Shown: piece after piece, positions 42,201 to 54,000 of the stretch
Position numbering within the stretch: the first letter of the stretch is position 1
Layout: each line of letters opens with the position of its first letter
DNA from: Phytopythium helicoides
Lineage: Eukaryota > Oomycota > Peronosporomycetes > Pythiales > Pythiaceae
Direction of reading: 5' to 3'
Assembly (NCBI GenBank): GCA_024867545.1
Contig: JANFNE010000018.1
Span: 992,001 to 1,056,000, forward strand
DNA length: 64,000 nt
Position numbers and translations under genes: made by a program
Notes under the pieces: model-generated
Database searches by the model: none
What the model saw: the letters and a program-made list of their open reading frames with translations, nothing else
Told to the model about the DNA's origin: nothing

Positions 42201-44001
42201 CCTCTTCGTCGCTATCGCTTTCTTGTCGTTCTCGGGGCAATGGAGGAACAACAGCTCTCCTTACGTCATCCTCGCTGATAGCACCATCAACACTTTCTTC
42301 CGTTTTGGCTCCTCTGTCAGTAGAAGCCGCTGCCTGGTCAATGTATTTGCGCATCGAATCCAGTGCTTTGCGCAAACCACGCGCCTCCTTACGCGTCTGT
42401 TCTAGGACGGCATCTGCACGAATTTTTTGCTCTGCGATCTGACTGGCAGTTGCTTCGCACTGATTCCGAAGGTTTGCAATTGCCTCAGTGTCTGCCTTTT
42501 GATTCGAGAGCGCAAGCTCAAGCTTGTCTTCAAGCGCTGCTACATGGTCGCGGTACCCTCGTCGACGCTCCTGAAGCTTCTGCTTTGCTTCTGCTAGTTC
42601 ATCCTCTAGCTGCTGATTGTTGGCATCTCGCTCTCGAAGAGCGACTTCGAGCTGCTCTACATGTGCTTCTAGTGCTTCGCATTCGCTCTCAGCCTTAACT
42701 CGCCGCTCATTTTCGACTTCTAGTGACCGCTGAAGCTCGACGACGCTTTGTTGAAGATCGTGGATGCGTTCGCTCGCAGTAACCTCCACACCCTCGCACT
42801 GCGCAGACTTATCGGCGAGCTGCGCTGCCAACTTGTTCTTTTCACGTTTGAGGTCTTGGTATCGCGTCTTTAGCTCACTCATAGCAAGCTCAAGCTCTTC
42901 GATTGAGCCCCGATACGCTTCGATCTCGCTATGCAACGAGCCTTCTCGCTGTTTGAGCTGCTTGATTGTCTTTTTAAGTTTGATTGTCTCTCCATTTGCC
43001 TCTGCGAGCTGCTCGTTCCATTTGATTTCTGATTCTTCATTTGCTCGATGAGCATCTTGGAGCGCCTCGTGCAGCCTCTCGATATCGCTTCGTGCACTTG
43101 CTAGCTGCTTTGTGGCGTTCTTGAGTTTCTTGGAATTCTGGGCTGCCGTGGCAAGGTTCGTTTGGTCTTGTGTGATGCGAGCATTCTTGGTAGCAATTTC
43201 CTCTCGCAGTAGTCGCATCTCTCGCCCTTTTACATTTAGGCTTTCACTAAGCGCCTCGTTCTTCTCGCGCAGGGTTCTGTTATCAGCTCGAAAACGATTG
43301 TTGTCGACCTGAAGCCGCCTCACCAGCTCCAGCTGCCGCCTTAGCGCATCGTTGGACGCTTCTTGCTGTTCTAGCTCTGCCAAAAACTCGTGCTGCCGCT
43401 GCCGCTGAGAGGGTTGCTTGGTAGCCTCACTACTACCCCGCCCATGATGCTGTTTGTGGTATACCGCGATACGACGTTTGTAGTCGGCTAACGCTTGATC
43501 TTTCACTCTCTGGATTGCTGCACGCGCGCTCTCACCTCCAATACCTCGGTCAGAGTCATCAGTAGAAGGTGCTGGCCTCCTTCTTGCGTTGTCCCCGTCC
43601 AGCTCGAGCGCGAACCTCGCGTTCTTGCTCGGGGGTTCTCGTCCTCCTTTGTGCTCGACTGGCGAGTCCTCTTCATCACTTCCAGCCGGTCGACTGCAGG
43701 GCGAGACTGACCGCAGGTCTTCAAAGAGCTTGCGTTGCCGAGCATAGTGCTCCTGCTGCTGCTGGAGGTTTCGCCGCAGCTTGCGCTCCATGCCACTGTC
43801 TGCGAGCGGCTCTCGCGGCGCCAGGTCGTCCATGCTGAGGCCCGACTGAGCAGCAGGAGGAAGAGCACCAGCAGTAGAGGCTCCATTATCCTCTTGTGTC
43901 GGAGGTGGTGATTCCATGCCGCTCTTTGCACGCCCAGCAATGGCAGCCGTCGTCGGCGGTTGCACGCCAATGGCCGCTCGACGTGGCAGCCACTTCAACA
44001 T
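39229..44001 (-). CDS. giant coiled-coil protein (1590 aa)
   Basis: Intronless, from the ATG at 44001. A disordered, Pro/Ser-rich N-terminus (about 200 aa) precedes almost continuous coiled coil from about residue 200 to 900 and again 1120-1400, with dense Glu/Gln/Arg/Leu heptads (LREKNEALSESL, IERLHEALQDAH, LEQNVSEVLAKAQHERD). Between them, about 960-1110, is a more globular, less charged part (YRIVFRRAVIAVFAANRLQHF). The C-terminus is disordered and ends with a short helix (VHDYMDRINEKLSKMYGIPKS). This architecture is typical of centrosomal, basal-body or other cytoskeletal scaffolds. Oomycetes make flagellated zoospores, so a basal-body role is possible, but no named family is recognised. 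Divergent from Nup98-96 with only 223 bp between ATGs. Confidence 0.85.
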   Translation of the reverse strand: MLKWLPRRAAIGVQPPTTAAIAGRAKSGMESPPPTQEDNGASTAGALPPAAQSGLSMDDLAPREPLADSGMERKLRRNLQQQQEHYARQRKLFEDLRSVSPCSRPAGSDEEDSPVEHKGGREPPSKNARFALELDGDNARRRPAPSTDDSDRGIGGESARAAIQRVKDQALADYKRRIAVYHKQHHGRGSSEATKQPSQRQRQHEFLAELEQQEASNDALRRQLELVRRLQVDNNRFRADNRTLREKNEALSESLNVKGREMRLLREEIATKNARITQDQTNLATAAQNSKKLKNATKQLASARSDIERLHEALQDAHRANEESEIKWNEQLAEANGETIKLKKTIKQLKQREGSLHSEIEAYRGSIEELELAMSELKTRYQDLKREKNKLAAQLADKSAQCEGVEVTASERIHDLQQSVVELQRSLEVENERRVKAESECEALEAHVEQLEVALRERDANNQQLEDELAEAKQKLQERRRGYRDHVAALEDKLELALSNQKADTEAIANLRNQCEATASQIAEQKIRADAVLEQTRKEARGLRKALDSMRKYIDQAAASTDRGAKTEESVDGAISEDDVRRAVVPPLPRERQESDSDEEEVHETGVKNAHSEYKVARAASSALRNSVMNAVSELQRARHIVRQQAQALASSRTQVQELEQNVSEVLAKAQHERDRRKVAEQGREIALQEKSEVLKWGEQSTRKVEELEGKLQRCEAAAVSWSKRLSQALRSHRKGSTSDNTEMKESNDVLSRTLPLVDRRIDELAAVSDELQQHCDRQNQELRDMEEAKQHLSRDFQSQVEESKRTLAAVEALHARNIKEVKDHLEKRICDVENEKQELMQTLDAAKTQIQTISSNKETVQQELQALESDVPILAAVAHLFAATVRPLIQQVSDLTVQKRLLRRENADYALHFEQIKCVGSVLKEMLPASSLQGVDAGGSSSRGRYRIVFRRAVIAVFAANRLQHFAASLARSGDVGSRYSRSEFGIATPLIQIGGSSDQKSRPYCWQASLEPSTPVIKVLPLRETIEKLPLHTMVERLRTLNVNERLAALMDTDQDIASRLRNLRSEKAAPNIGGLLLQVLSAMDANASELLIENVSGTFHCRALLERRRRPSTRRSGYTKRSSQRLAFDDESDRQTDAEEDELSVVELIQQRIITLGKRVEDLHFQRNALQKDNYELQFQLEQQALVLGEMEQLTERASALQTELEELKQHSEQRHEGLQAECKKKDMQVIDKDRELEDMQHRIATLEQELAQSNDRCDALVTEKASLESEIERLHQVGTEEEAKTERTRADARRLDEEMKQLKQSVKRAHDLYQRAQAQLEAEVMEKASLQASIVQLQTKHKALERELREEKRQLVERSFDFGELETETDKKPVRGRSPKRPAVTFEDLTIPRRELLDEASFGNGDDDSGSDCDPSGKVSDTRLPKLAASNEHFMREWRQLDVSTALTDTAAANIQTSTRKKHKEEDPGSSSPDAGPSSPDAPSWLVQSASTNKSSPSSIRWPSSRAELVKRAPEKRTSEIDKVNAAVHDYMDRINEKLSKMYGIPKSVASRPRESPHKARREHIEAAGSDSDDVSKRHLRRQVYG

Positions 44002-44224
44002 GGTCTTCTATTCCCGTAAAATATTATAATATGCATCATTCATCTCTTAATATATTACACCCGTCTCCAAAAAACCGCAGCTCCCCTACAAATCCCCATA
44101 TCAAAAAGCTAACCACTCAGTAGGTTAGTTCCCGCCAACCCACCGCCGCCAGTTATAAACGATCGGTCGGCCCAGGGCTCAAGCAGGCGAGACAGGCGGC
44201 GCAGGTTGGTTTCCCTCGCTGCTC
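44002..44224. promoter_or_regulatory. short bidirectional promoter
   Basis: Only 223 bp between the divergent coiled-coil and Nup98-96 start codons. AT-rich around 44020-44065 (ATATTATAATATGCATC, a near-palindromic stretch), then GC-rich next to the Nup98 ATG. Confidence 0.45.
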
Positions 44225-47200
44225 ATGGCGACGTTCGGCGGCTTTGGCGGCGGCGGCGGCTTCGGCGCGGCGCCTTCGACGCCCTCGCCCTTCGGCGCCA
44301 CCGGCGGCGGCTTCGGCGCGCCCTCCACGCCCGCGTTCGGCGCGGCCAAGCCGGCGTTCGGCGCGACGTCGACGGGCTTTGGCGGCGGCTTCGGCGCGGC
44401 GGCGCAGCCCTCGGCGGGTGCTGGCGCAGCTGGCGGCTTCGGGGGCTTCGGGGCCGCGGCGACTGGCGCGACAGGCGGCTTTGGCGCGGCGCCGGCGGCC
44501 TCGGGCGGCTTTGGCGGCTTTGGCGCGGCCGCGGCGCCCGCGAGCACGGGCTTCGGCGGCGGCTTTGGCTCCACGGCGGCCAGCTCGCCCTTCGGCGCGC
44601 CCAAGCCCGCGGCCAGCTCCCCGTTCGGCTCTACCAGCGTCTTTGGCGGAGCGGGAGCGTCCACGGGCGCCTCGGGGTTCGGAGCGCCGGCGACCAGCGG
44701 CGGGTTTGGATCCCCCGCGCCGGCGTTTGGCGCGGCGACAACGGGGTTCGGCGTGGCACCAAAGACGCCGTTCGGGGCTGCGACGACCACGAGCGCGTTC
44801 GGACAGCCCGCAGCGACTGGAACGACGGGAGGATTTGGCGGGTTTGGACAGCAGGCGGCGGCGGCGCCGGGGGCGGTGCAGGTCGGCACGGGACAGCCGC
44901 CGTACCAGCCCACGCGGGAGGTTGAGCCGTCGGGCGTCGGCACCGCCAACTACATCTCCATCTCGCGCATGCCCGCGTACTCGCACAAGTCGGTCGAGGA
45001 GCTGCGCTACGAGGACTACTTGAAGCGCACGAACCCAGCAGCTGCGCAGGCTGCCGCCACGCAGAACGCACCGGCTGCGGCCACCGCCGGTGCTGCGACT
45101 GGCGCTGGAGCTTTTGGCGCGACGACGAGCGCATTTGGTGCCCAGCCGGCGACTTCGAGTGCCTTCGGCTCGACAACTGGTGCCTTTGGGTCGACGACGG
45201 GAGGATTCGGAAGTGCTGCGGCACCTTCAACGGGCTTTGGATCGACTTCGACGTTTGGAAGCACGACATCCAGCGGCTTTGGCACTAGCACAGGTGGCTT
45301 CGGTACCACGGGAAGTAGCCTCTTTGGCAAGCCTGCCGGAACCACCGGCGGCTTTGGCGCCGCTGCACCCGCTTCAGGAGCATTTGGAGCCCCTGCTGCC
45401 ACTCCGTCGGCGTTTGGCGCCCCAGCTGCGACTAGCGCGTTTGGCGCTCCGGCGGCTGCTACCACAGGGTTTGGGACTGGCGGATTTGGTACGACGACGG
45501 CTACAAATACTGGCTTTGGTGGCTTTGGCGCTCCAGCTGCCGCAGCTCCGACGTCGGGTTTTGGTGCATCTACGTTCGGAAAGCCTGCTGGCACCACGGG
45601 CTTTGGTTTTGGGACCACGCCAGCTGCTGCTCCAGCCACTGGCGGATTCAACTTCGGCGGGACGACAACCGCCCAGCCAGCAGCGTCGACGTCTCTTTTC
45701 GGTGGAACGGCGGCAACGAGCACGGGTACAAACAGTTTCAGCTTCGGTGGCACGCCAAAGCCAGCAGGAACAACCGGCTTCAACTTTGGCGGAACGACAG
45801 GAGGCGCGTTTGGTGCTACATCTACTACAGGAACCGGGTTTGGAGCAACGACCGGCACTAGCTCGTTTGGAGCCCCTGCGTCGCAGCCCCTCGGTGGTGC
45901 GTCAACGTCGCTCTTTGGCTCAACAACGACCGGCGCGACTGGCGGTGGAGGGTTCAGTTTCGGCGGGACTTCGGCAACGCCGGCGGCATCGACTGGTTTT
46001 TTGGTAGTGCGGCAAAGCCGGCTACTGGTGGACTTTTTGGCGCGAGTGCAAGTACTGCGCCAAGCACCGGTAGCCTTTTCGGCGGAACAACCGGCGGATC
46101 GTCCTTGTTTGGTGGGGCAACCACCACCCCGGCGACAGGTACCTCTAGTTTCGGCACGAGTAGCTTCGGCACCGGTGCTTCAAACTCGTTTGGAGGGTTT
46201 GGATCCACTACTGGCGGCGCACCCCCGACAACCTCCTCATTTGGTGGCTTCGGAACGTCATTCTCTTCTGGTGGGTTGTTTGGGCAGTCGACTCAGCAGC
46301 AGCAGCAGCAGCAGCCGCAAGCTGCCGCTGCCCAGCCTGCAGCTAACTTGGTTGCTGCTCCTGACGTCAATCCTTACGGTGCTGGCTCCTTCGGCGCTGG
46401 TCTTGTCGAGCAGAGTGTCAAGGCAGCCCTCGATTCTCAGTCCATCAAGACTCCGGGTTCTGGAGTGTCGTCCTCACGCCTGAACTTTGATGTGGGACTC
46501 CCGCGGGGCCCAATGGAAGCGCCTCTCGTGACTCGCCGCCAGTCTGTCACCAGCCGCCATAGTATCCCCGTGTCGTTTGTGCGTGGCTCATTTAAGGGAA
46601 CCAAGGGCCGCTTTGCTAGTTTTGCGTCGTCGGCGCTCACAGGGGCAACTCGCACTGGCGATTTGGAGGCGGCTGGCAAGGAGGACGAATTCAAGTTCTC
46701 ATCGTCTCTGTTCAGAACGTCAGGAGCCAAGAAGCTTGTGATTGACAAGGGCGACCAGCCTAAGAGCTCGAATGGCTCAGCCCGTGCGTCCGTGATTCCG
46801 TTCACGGATGAAGATCGCCAAGAAGCGCATGAAATCGGATCTATTCGCTCGCGCCAACTCAAGACGGACGAAGATGGAAAGTATGCGGTTGCGTTCCGCA
46901 ACCTGACGAACCGAAAGTCGTTCACCTTGCGCCTCCACCCGAACCAGACGATTAAGCAGGCCCGCGCGGAAGTGAAGCAGTTGCTGCGTACAAGTGCAAC
47001 TGGGGCGGCCAAGGCTTCGATCAAGGATATTGAGCTTGTGTGGAAGGGCCGTATCGTGGAGGACTCCGTAGTCCTCGAAGACCTGCACATGAAGGAGGGC
47101 GAGACTGTCGACATTGTTGTTATCGAAGACAATGGAGCAGTTGAAGAAACCAAGAAGACGGAGCCAAAGAAGAAGAGCGGAGTTACTAACTCTGCTCCTT

Positions 47201-50200
47201 TGAGCAAGTCGGACGATGCTCCACCGAAACGCTACATGACGTATGACGAGTTCTTGGCTAATGCAATCCGCGACAGTGCCGACGTGGATCCGACTGAGAT
47301 GCCCTCGTCGTCGGCGCCAGCTTCGCCTGCCTGCCCTATCTTGAAGAACGCAGACTACTACACGGAACCGCCTTACGAGCGCCTGCAGAAGATGTCGGAG
47401 AGCGAACTCTCGCAAGTCGAGAACTTCAAGGTTGGATGCCACGGCCTGGGGTCGGTCACGTGGTACGGTAAGACGGATGTGCGGTACCTCAACTTGGACG
47501 AGCTGATTTTCTTCGAGCGCAAGGAAGTGATTGTGTATAAGGAAGACGATCACAACAAACACCCCCAAGGAACGGGGCTGAACCGTCCAGCGCTTGTAGA
47601 GCTCCTCGGTATCTTCCCGCCACGCAAGTCGCCGTCTCCCGAGAAGTACAGGGAGCGTGTGAAGCAGCGCACAGAAGACATTGGTGCCAAGTTTATTGAT
47701 TACTCGGCGGATAAGGGTATTTGGCAGTTCCGCGTCGAGCACTTTAGTCGATACGGCTTTGATGACGACGATGACGACGATGATGTTGACATGGACGCAA
47801 ATGCCGTGCAGCAGGTTGAAGTCAAGAACAAGATGACTGGTGTGGGCCGCGAACTGCTCGCAAACCGCCCCAGCAGTGCTGTTGTCACTGCCGATCGCAC
47901 TGCGCTCTTTCGCAACTCTTCGATGTTCACTGCCGCCAGCAACACTGCCGTAGCATCTTTTGGTGAAGGCACATTCTCACATTCGAACGCCTGGGTAACG
48001 GGCAATGCCTCGGTGGACCCTGCGGAAGACAAGGTGATTGTTGACACGCCGGAATCACCCCGCGCTGAAAAGATTGTGATGCCTGTCAGTCGCTGCTTTC
48101 CGATGCCCCCGATCTCTCTAAAGCCTCTTGGACTTGGAGCCAATGAGCACTTGTCGGCCTCTCTGGATAAGTCACCGACATATCAGTTGATGCTCCAAGC
48201 ATCGAGCCACACCCCTGGTGTTGCTCGCAATCATGTCGATGCTAGAATGTTTATGGCTCGGTCATTTCGTTGCTCGTGGGGGCCAAACGGCGAGCTCGTG
48301 AACTTGGGACGCCTTGTGACGAAGCCACAGAGCGCTGACCGATTCGACGAGCGTGTCAAGCACCGTGTGTGCATCGAGTTCCCTCTGCGCAGCCCCGCGA
48401 CCCTCGAGCGCAAGACATCAATCCGTGAAGGAATCAAGCTGCACTTCGAGTGTGCGTCTCAGCGCGAGCGCTCGTTGAGCGAGGAGGAGGAGTTTGAGAT
48501 CGAGAAGCGCTCAGTTCCAAACGTGCCTCGCGCGTTTGCTCTGCCAACTGATACGCTGCTTGTCCGATGTCTTCACCGATATGTCACGTTTGCTGAGTCA
48601 CTTGGTGGCAAGTCGAACCCGTCTTCGTTTGCGCACAAAAAACTGCAACTGTGGAAGCTTGTGCGTGCGCTTTGGGGCCAAGAGCACAGCGTCAAGAACA
48701 TGGAGAACAATTCTCTGCTGCCTCTTGCTGCTCGTGACGACCCGACTGCGCTAGAGAACCTCGACACCTTCCAATGGCTCGACCTGCGCCGCCAGTTCAT
48801 CTCTCAGTGGCTCGAAAGCGCTGTACAGGCTGAACTGGATACGGGGTTTCTTCCACCGACTCCCGAAACAGTTCTGTTTCTGCTCTTGCAGCACCGAGTG
48901 GCGGAGGCTGCGGAGGCAGCGATGGGTTGTGGTGATTTTCGCCTTGCCACATTGGTAGCCCAGGCTGACTCGATGGAAAGTGCCGACTTTCGCGCACTGC
49001 TCGAGTCGCAGATGGCGCTATGGAGCGACAATGGCACCCTCGAGTTTATGGACGAGACGGTTATTCTGATCTATAGCCTTCTCGCGGGCAGTGTGGAAGT
49101 GGTCACCTCCAGTCTCTACCAGCAGGGCAAGTTGTCTTCGTGGCTCGTGGGCCTTGCGCTCTTCTTCTGGTACAAGCAAGGTCCTGCGGCCTCACTGGAG
49201 ACAGCTCTGAAGTGGCTCCAGGACGCTCTCGTCAAGAACCAGACTCCGGAACCCCGTTCACAGTATCTGGGGTCAACCAACAAGGAAGATGTGCTATTGG
49301 AGATTATGAAGCTGTACGTAGACTCTGCGGGCTCGCTGTGCGGCGTTCTGTCGCCTAGCGGTTGGGGAGCTAGCCGAAACACGAGTCTGAGCGGACACCA
49401 TCTCGACTATGAGCTGTCGTGGCACCTCCACTCTGTTCTGCGCGCAATCGGCTACCGACTTGACCGCCAGTGGGAGTCCCACATTGAGCAGAGCTTCATT
49501 TGCCAGCTGGAAGGTGCTGGCTTGTGGGAAGATGCGCTCTATGTGGCGCTGACGATCTCGGATGCGGAGGAGCGAGCATCGACGTGCCGAGCACTTCTGA
49601 TGCGCAACGGCGACATGCTGCACAAGCTTACTGCAGTGGAGCGAGAGGAGCTCGCTGTGCGTCTCGGCGTATCGATGGAGTGGGTGAGCGAGTCTCTGGC
49701 TGTGCTGGCCGTGTCCAAGCGTGCACGTCACGAGGAGATCGCGCAGTGGATGGCTGCACAGAAGTTTGAGGCGGCGCACGCGTGTTTGATGGACCACGTG
49801 GCTTTCAAGTGTCTGTTTGCGGGCGAGAAGGACGCGCTCTACCAGCTACTGGTGGACCTTGAGCCGCACCGCTCGGCCATTCCACAGTGGTCGAGCTGCT
49901 CGCGTGTGGATGCGCTCGGTGGTGGTCTCGTGCTTGAGTACCTGCGTCTGGAGCAGCAGAAGGGCCTTCAAGCCGGGCGTGAGCGCGAGTACCTCGAGCG
50001 CGTGCAGACGCTTTCACAGCAGCTCGCATCGGCTAAGCGCGCGCTGGGGAAGGGAGTAGATGCTAATGTCGCACAGACTTGTGTGGCGTCCATGGTCGTG
50101 GCGCTGTCGACGCAGGCCGTCCAGCTGCAGTCGCTGCTTTCGTTCACGCACGAGCGCGAGATGACCGCGTCCGAGTTCGAGGCGCAGCAAGAGAGCTCGG

Positions 50201-50340
50201 CGCCTCCTCTTGAGCTGCAGCCCGAGTTCCTCCGCGGCCTGGCGCGGCTATCAGCCGGCCGCGACTCGTCCTTCGTTGAGTCGTTCCGCAGCAGCCAATT
50301 GCTGCACGTGTGCTCGGCATTCCTCGAGTGGCGCGCTTGA
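44225..50340 (+). CDS. Nup98-Nup96 nucleoporin precursor with inserted ubiquitin-like domain
   Basis: Nuclear pore scaffold precursor of about 2038 aa. The N-terminal FG region (44225 to about 46330) has dozens of GFG, SAFG and GLFG units. A GLEBS motif that binds Rae1/Gle2 sits at about 44944-45035 (SHKSVEELRYEDYL). Next comes a linker (46354-46740), then a ubiquitin-like domain at about 46879-47139 (FTLRLHPNQTIKQARAEV, IELVWKGRIVEDSVVLEDL, GETVDIVVIE) not usual in Nup98. The autoproteolytic domain follows (ILKNADYYTEPPY to VEHFSRYGF); cleavage is expected between Phe and Ser at 47745/47746, releasing Nup96. The Nup96 part starts with an Asp run and has a helical body characteristic of the family. 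The frame changes at a six-T run (45997-46002); one extra T restores GFFGSAAKP, so an assembly error is likely. Confidence 0.95.
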
Positions 50341-51090
50341 GCGGTTTCGGTCGCATCAGTAGGAAATAAGCAACGCAATGCACGACTTCGTATAGCTCGC
50401 AAGGTGTTGGGGGATTTTCACCACGATTTCGAAACTCCGATTTCATTGTTCCGACCACATGATCCACAAGATAGAGGTTCTCGTGGGTGCTCTTTGCCAC
50501 AACTGTTCTCACTGTTGAGTCGAATGTGAGCGCTATCGAGAGAACCGATGCACGCAAAGTGTTGCACGTGAAGCCAAACTCCATAGAGCATACTTTTGCG
50601 TATCGCGAACACTCGACTAGAAACATGTAGACGATTATTAGACGGTCAAACCATGACAGCAACGATGAAACGAGGTTTGGAACAGATTAGCTAAGTACTC
50701 TATAATCTTGGTCTAGCAGAGCCATAGAAAGCGCACCAAATTGTTCAAAGCAACAGGAGCAGCCTTTTTTTTTTCGCATCGAGAAGTCGTGCAATGGAGG
50801 TTGGGCAGGTCTGAATTGGGATTGTTTGCCAACCTCTTTGAATGGACTAGTAAATTGAAATCCGCAACAAAGGCCATTCTACAGTCTACAGACGGAAGGA
50901 AGCTTTACCATCATCCAGCGCCATACTGACAATTGCCTCGTATATCCACGTTCAATCAAAGGCAAGACTATGAGAGGATACCAGAGATCTGACTCCAGCA
51001 ATTCAACTGTTGACTCGCTAAAATGTGGCTGTACACAATACTTCAAAAAAAAAAAAAAAAAAAAAATGCAGCTCGCTCCCAAATGGCGAC
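50341..51090. other. intergenic region with a 22-A run
   Basis: 750 bp between convergent Nup98-96 and the ankyrin gene. A run of 22 A lies at 51045-51066, just past the ankyrin stop. A minus-strand stretch at about 50420-50662 reads protein-like (FTCNTLRASVLSIALTF) but has no recognised family and runs antisense into Nup96. Confidence 0.45.
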
Positions 51091-54000
51091 TCACGCTGCT
51101 AACGCTTCAGCACGCTGCTTGGCAGACTTTAGGACCACAATATTTTTCGCATCTGTCTTCACTCGCTTCTCGACGAGCAAGTACTTCACGATGGTCACGT
51201 ATCCAAGGTGACAAGCCAACTGAACTGCCGACCACAATTCCTCACTGACGAGCTCTTCCCGAATAATCTGAGCTCGGATCTTTGCGTGAATCACATCTAA
51301 AGGCTGCTCAATGACTTCAGCGAAGTCTTTGAACTCGGCAACATTCCCCTCGCTCTCTTGGACGGCATGTACATGAGCAAAGTCCTCGACGTTTTCCAGA
51401 AGTGTGACAGTAGAGCCGCTCGTGGCAACCATTGCTGGGTCCATTTCAGCCACACCAGCCTCATCCATCCAAGCCGCGAGAAGATTGCCTATTTCATAGA
51501 ATCCACGCAAGGCGGCGTATTCGGCTGCATTGATGCGAACCTGGGTCGTTTCTCGCATAAAGCGCCGCACCGTTGTCACAGCGTTTGGATTATCCGCCTC
51601 GATCTCTATGCCTTCGACCAGCTTCTTGAATGTTTTCACTTCACCCCGACTAGAGCACACAGCAGCATGGTAGGGAAGCATAACTAGATCTTCGACGAAT
51701 GAAATTGTTTCTCCATCACTAAGCGCTAGCTTTGGGTTTGCGTTGCACGCAGGTTGGGGTGGGTGAGCCTGACTCAATTGTACCATTCGAGACGTGTGAT
51801 TGGCACGAGCGGGCTCGCATCTACTCATCTTGCGGTCCTCATCGGTACTCGCACGGAGCGCTTGATTAGGTTGGGTTGATTCTGTTGCCATCAACCGTTC
51901 AATAACTCGTGATTTTGAATTGCGCAGTGCCTTTCGAGACGCAACACACTCCATTGACCCGTTTTCCATATTGCTGCTGGCAGGTGGCACATTTGCTAGA
52001 CTCAAGACAGACTTTACTGCGTCCAACTTTTTGATCAGCTCGATTAGCTGTACCTCTTCCGCCTTCAGCATCGGCAAAAGTGTCTTGACTTCGTTGGCGT
52101 ATCCAATCTCAAGCCCAATCACGTCCAGACCACGAGCCTCACACGTGGAAATAACATCAGGCCTCTGGATAATGATATCCTGACGCAAGACCGACTCAAA
52201 GTCCTCCACGGGTATAAAATACTTTTCCAGTTGGTTTTGCACCAGTGGTTTCAAAATACATTCTTTTGGGCTCTCAGCAATGAAGTGCATAAGGTTTTCT
52301 CCTTTGTACGCGAAGTTGAAGATGTCAACTGGATTTGCTAGGTCAATCAAGCCTTCCAAAGCAGTCTTGAGAAGCGGAGCGAAAGCAAAGCCGACAACAG
52401 ATGCCACTAGACCACACAAAGTCTTGATTTGCTGCGTGTGTTCTTGCTGCTGCAAGCGCTTCACGTACTCGCCACGGAAAGAGTGCAAATTCGATGCAAT
52501 ATTTTGGATGTTGTTTTCGGTGCGAGTCAGTTGTTCTTGGATCTGGTTGACATGATCTGACATTTCGTTTGAATGCTCCACAATGGCTTGTAGAAGCTTG
52601 CTACCAGTCTCTACTTGCTTGCGGAGCTGCTTCACATACTCGGCAACACTTATAACTAACTTTCTGTTTTCCATCACTGTCGAGTGAACTGCGTGAATAC
52701 CGTCCACCAGTGATCGAATTGCATGGTCGTGTATCTTCATACGCTGACTATTCTCGTTCACTTGCTGCTTAAGCTCCACAACCCAGTCAGCTCCCTCCAT
52801 ATTCACTTTGCTCGCTTGCAACTTCCACTTCATATACTCACTTGGCGAAAGGATCTGTGAGTCAATGCAATGTTCAAGTACAAGGCGAAAGAATACGCAA
52901 GCATCATCGTCGATCACAAGCTTCTCAGTTATGATATGATGGAACGCTGCTCGGAGAACGCCAGCGTTGGTATTTGAATCTGCTTCAGACTTTGACAGTA
53001 TTGATCCGAGCGCCAAAATAGCTCTTAAGTCGTAGGCTGACGTGATCAGCGGGATGAGGTTCATCAGCTGATCACGCGAAGGTGCGACACCAGATGAAGC
53101 CCTTGTCAGTAGATCCAGCGACGTATCATGAAAGTGCTGACTTGTCTGGTACAGCTTGAGTACAGAGCGGATATCATCCGATTGGGAAACACTGAGTGGG
53201 GTTTCACCTGAGTCTGAAGCACAATCGACTCGTGCTCCGTGCTCCAGCAGCACCTTGACTGTCTTGCCCGATTGCTGAAGGCTAGCATGTAGGAGCACGC
53301 TCTGACCAAGGCTATCACATGCGTCGAAGTCGGCTCCGGCTTCTAGAAGCACAATGGCAACTTCCATGTGGTTGTTTTTGACGCTAGAGAGTAAAGGCGT
53401 CTCGCCACGTTCATTTCGAATGTCCAGAAGAATGCTTTTGTGCTTCAACAGACAACGAACCGTGTCAAGATGACCCATAGACGCCGCCAAATGAATCGCT
53501 GAATCACCTTTCGACTTGACTCGGCACTGAAGATTGGCGTTCGCACCGTTATCCAGGAGTGCCTCGACGAGTTGGACGCCGTCAGAGCGACTCGCAGCAG
53601 CATGCAACGGTGTCCACCCGTCACTGTCAGTAGTATTCGCGTCTCGGATGAGAGCTGTTGAGAGCAAGTACTTGATAATCTCGGCGGCGGCATTCATGGT
53701 AGCATTGGTTTTTGAAATCAAGTGATGCAGGATCGTACCTTGAACTAGCGTACCAGTGTTACCCAGTCTTCCCACCTCAGCTAGCTCAGATCTTTGAAGA
53801 TGCTGACACAGCTCACGTACTATGTTGACGTGCCCACAAACGGCGGCCACGACAATTGGGGTGAAGTTATCATCATCAACCTCGAGAGGATTGGCACCTT
53901 CTGCTAGAAGCAGGCGTACCATATCAGCACTCCCGCCTTTCGCGCCATAGTGAAGCACGGTTCTCCCTAAACTGTCTCGTTCAGAGATCATCTCCGATTC

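Noticed and set aside
44153..44986. Arg/Gly-rich minus-strand open frames opposite Nup98
   Set aside because: Antisense of GFG repeat codons, which always give long open frames; no independent support.
45090..46007. 305-codon Leu/Arg-rich plus frame inside Nup98
   Set aside because: Shifted reading of the FG repeats; the FG frame is clearly the coding one.
51045..51066. A-run as the tail of a retroposed gene copy
   Set aside because: No matching 5' sequence or target-site duplication was seen; it looks like a simple homopolymer.
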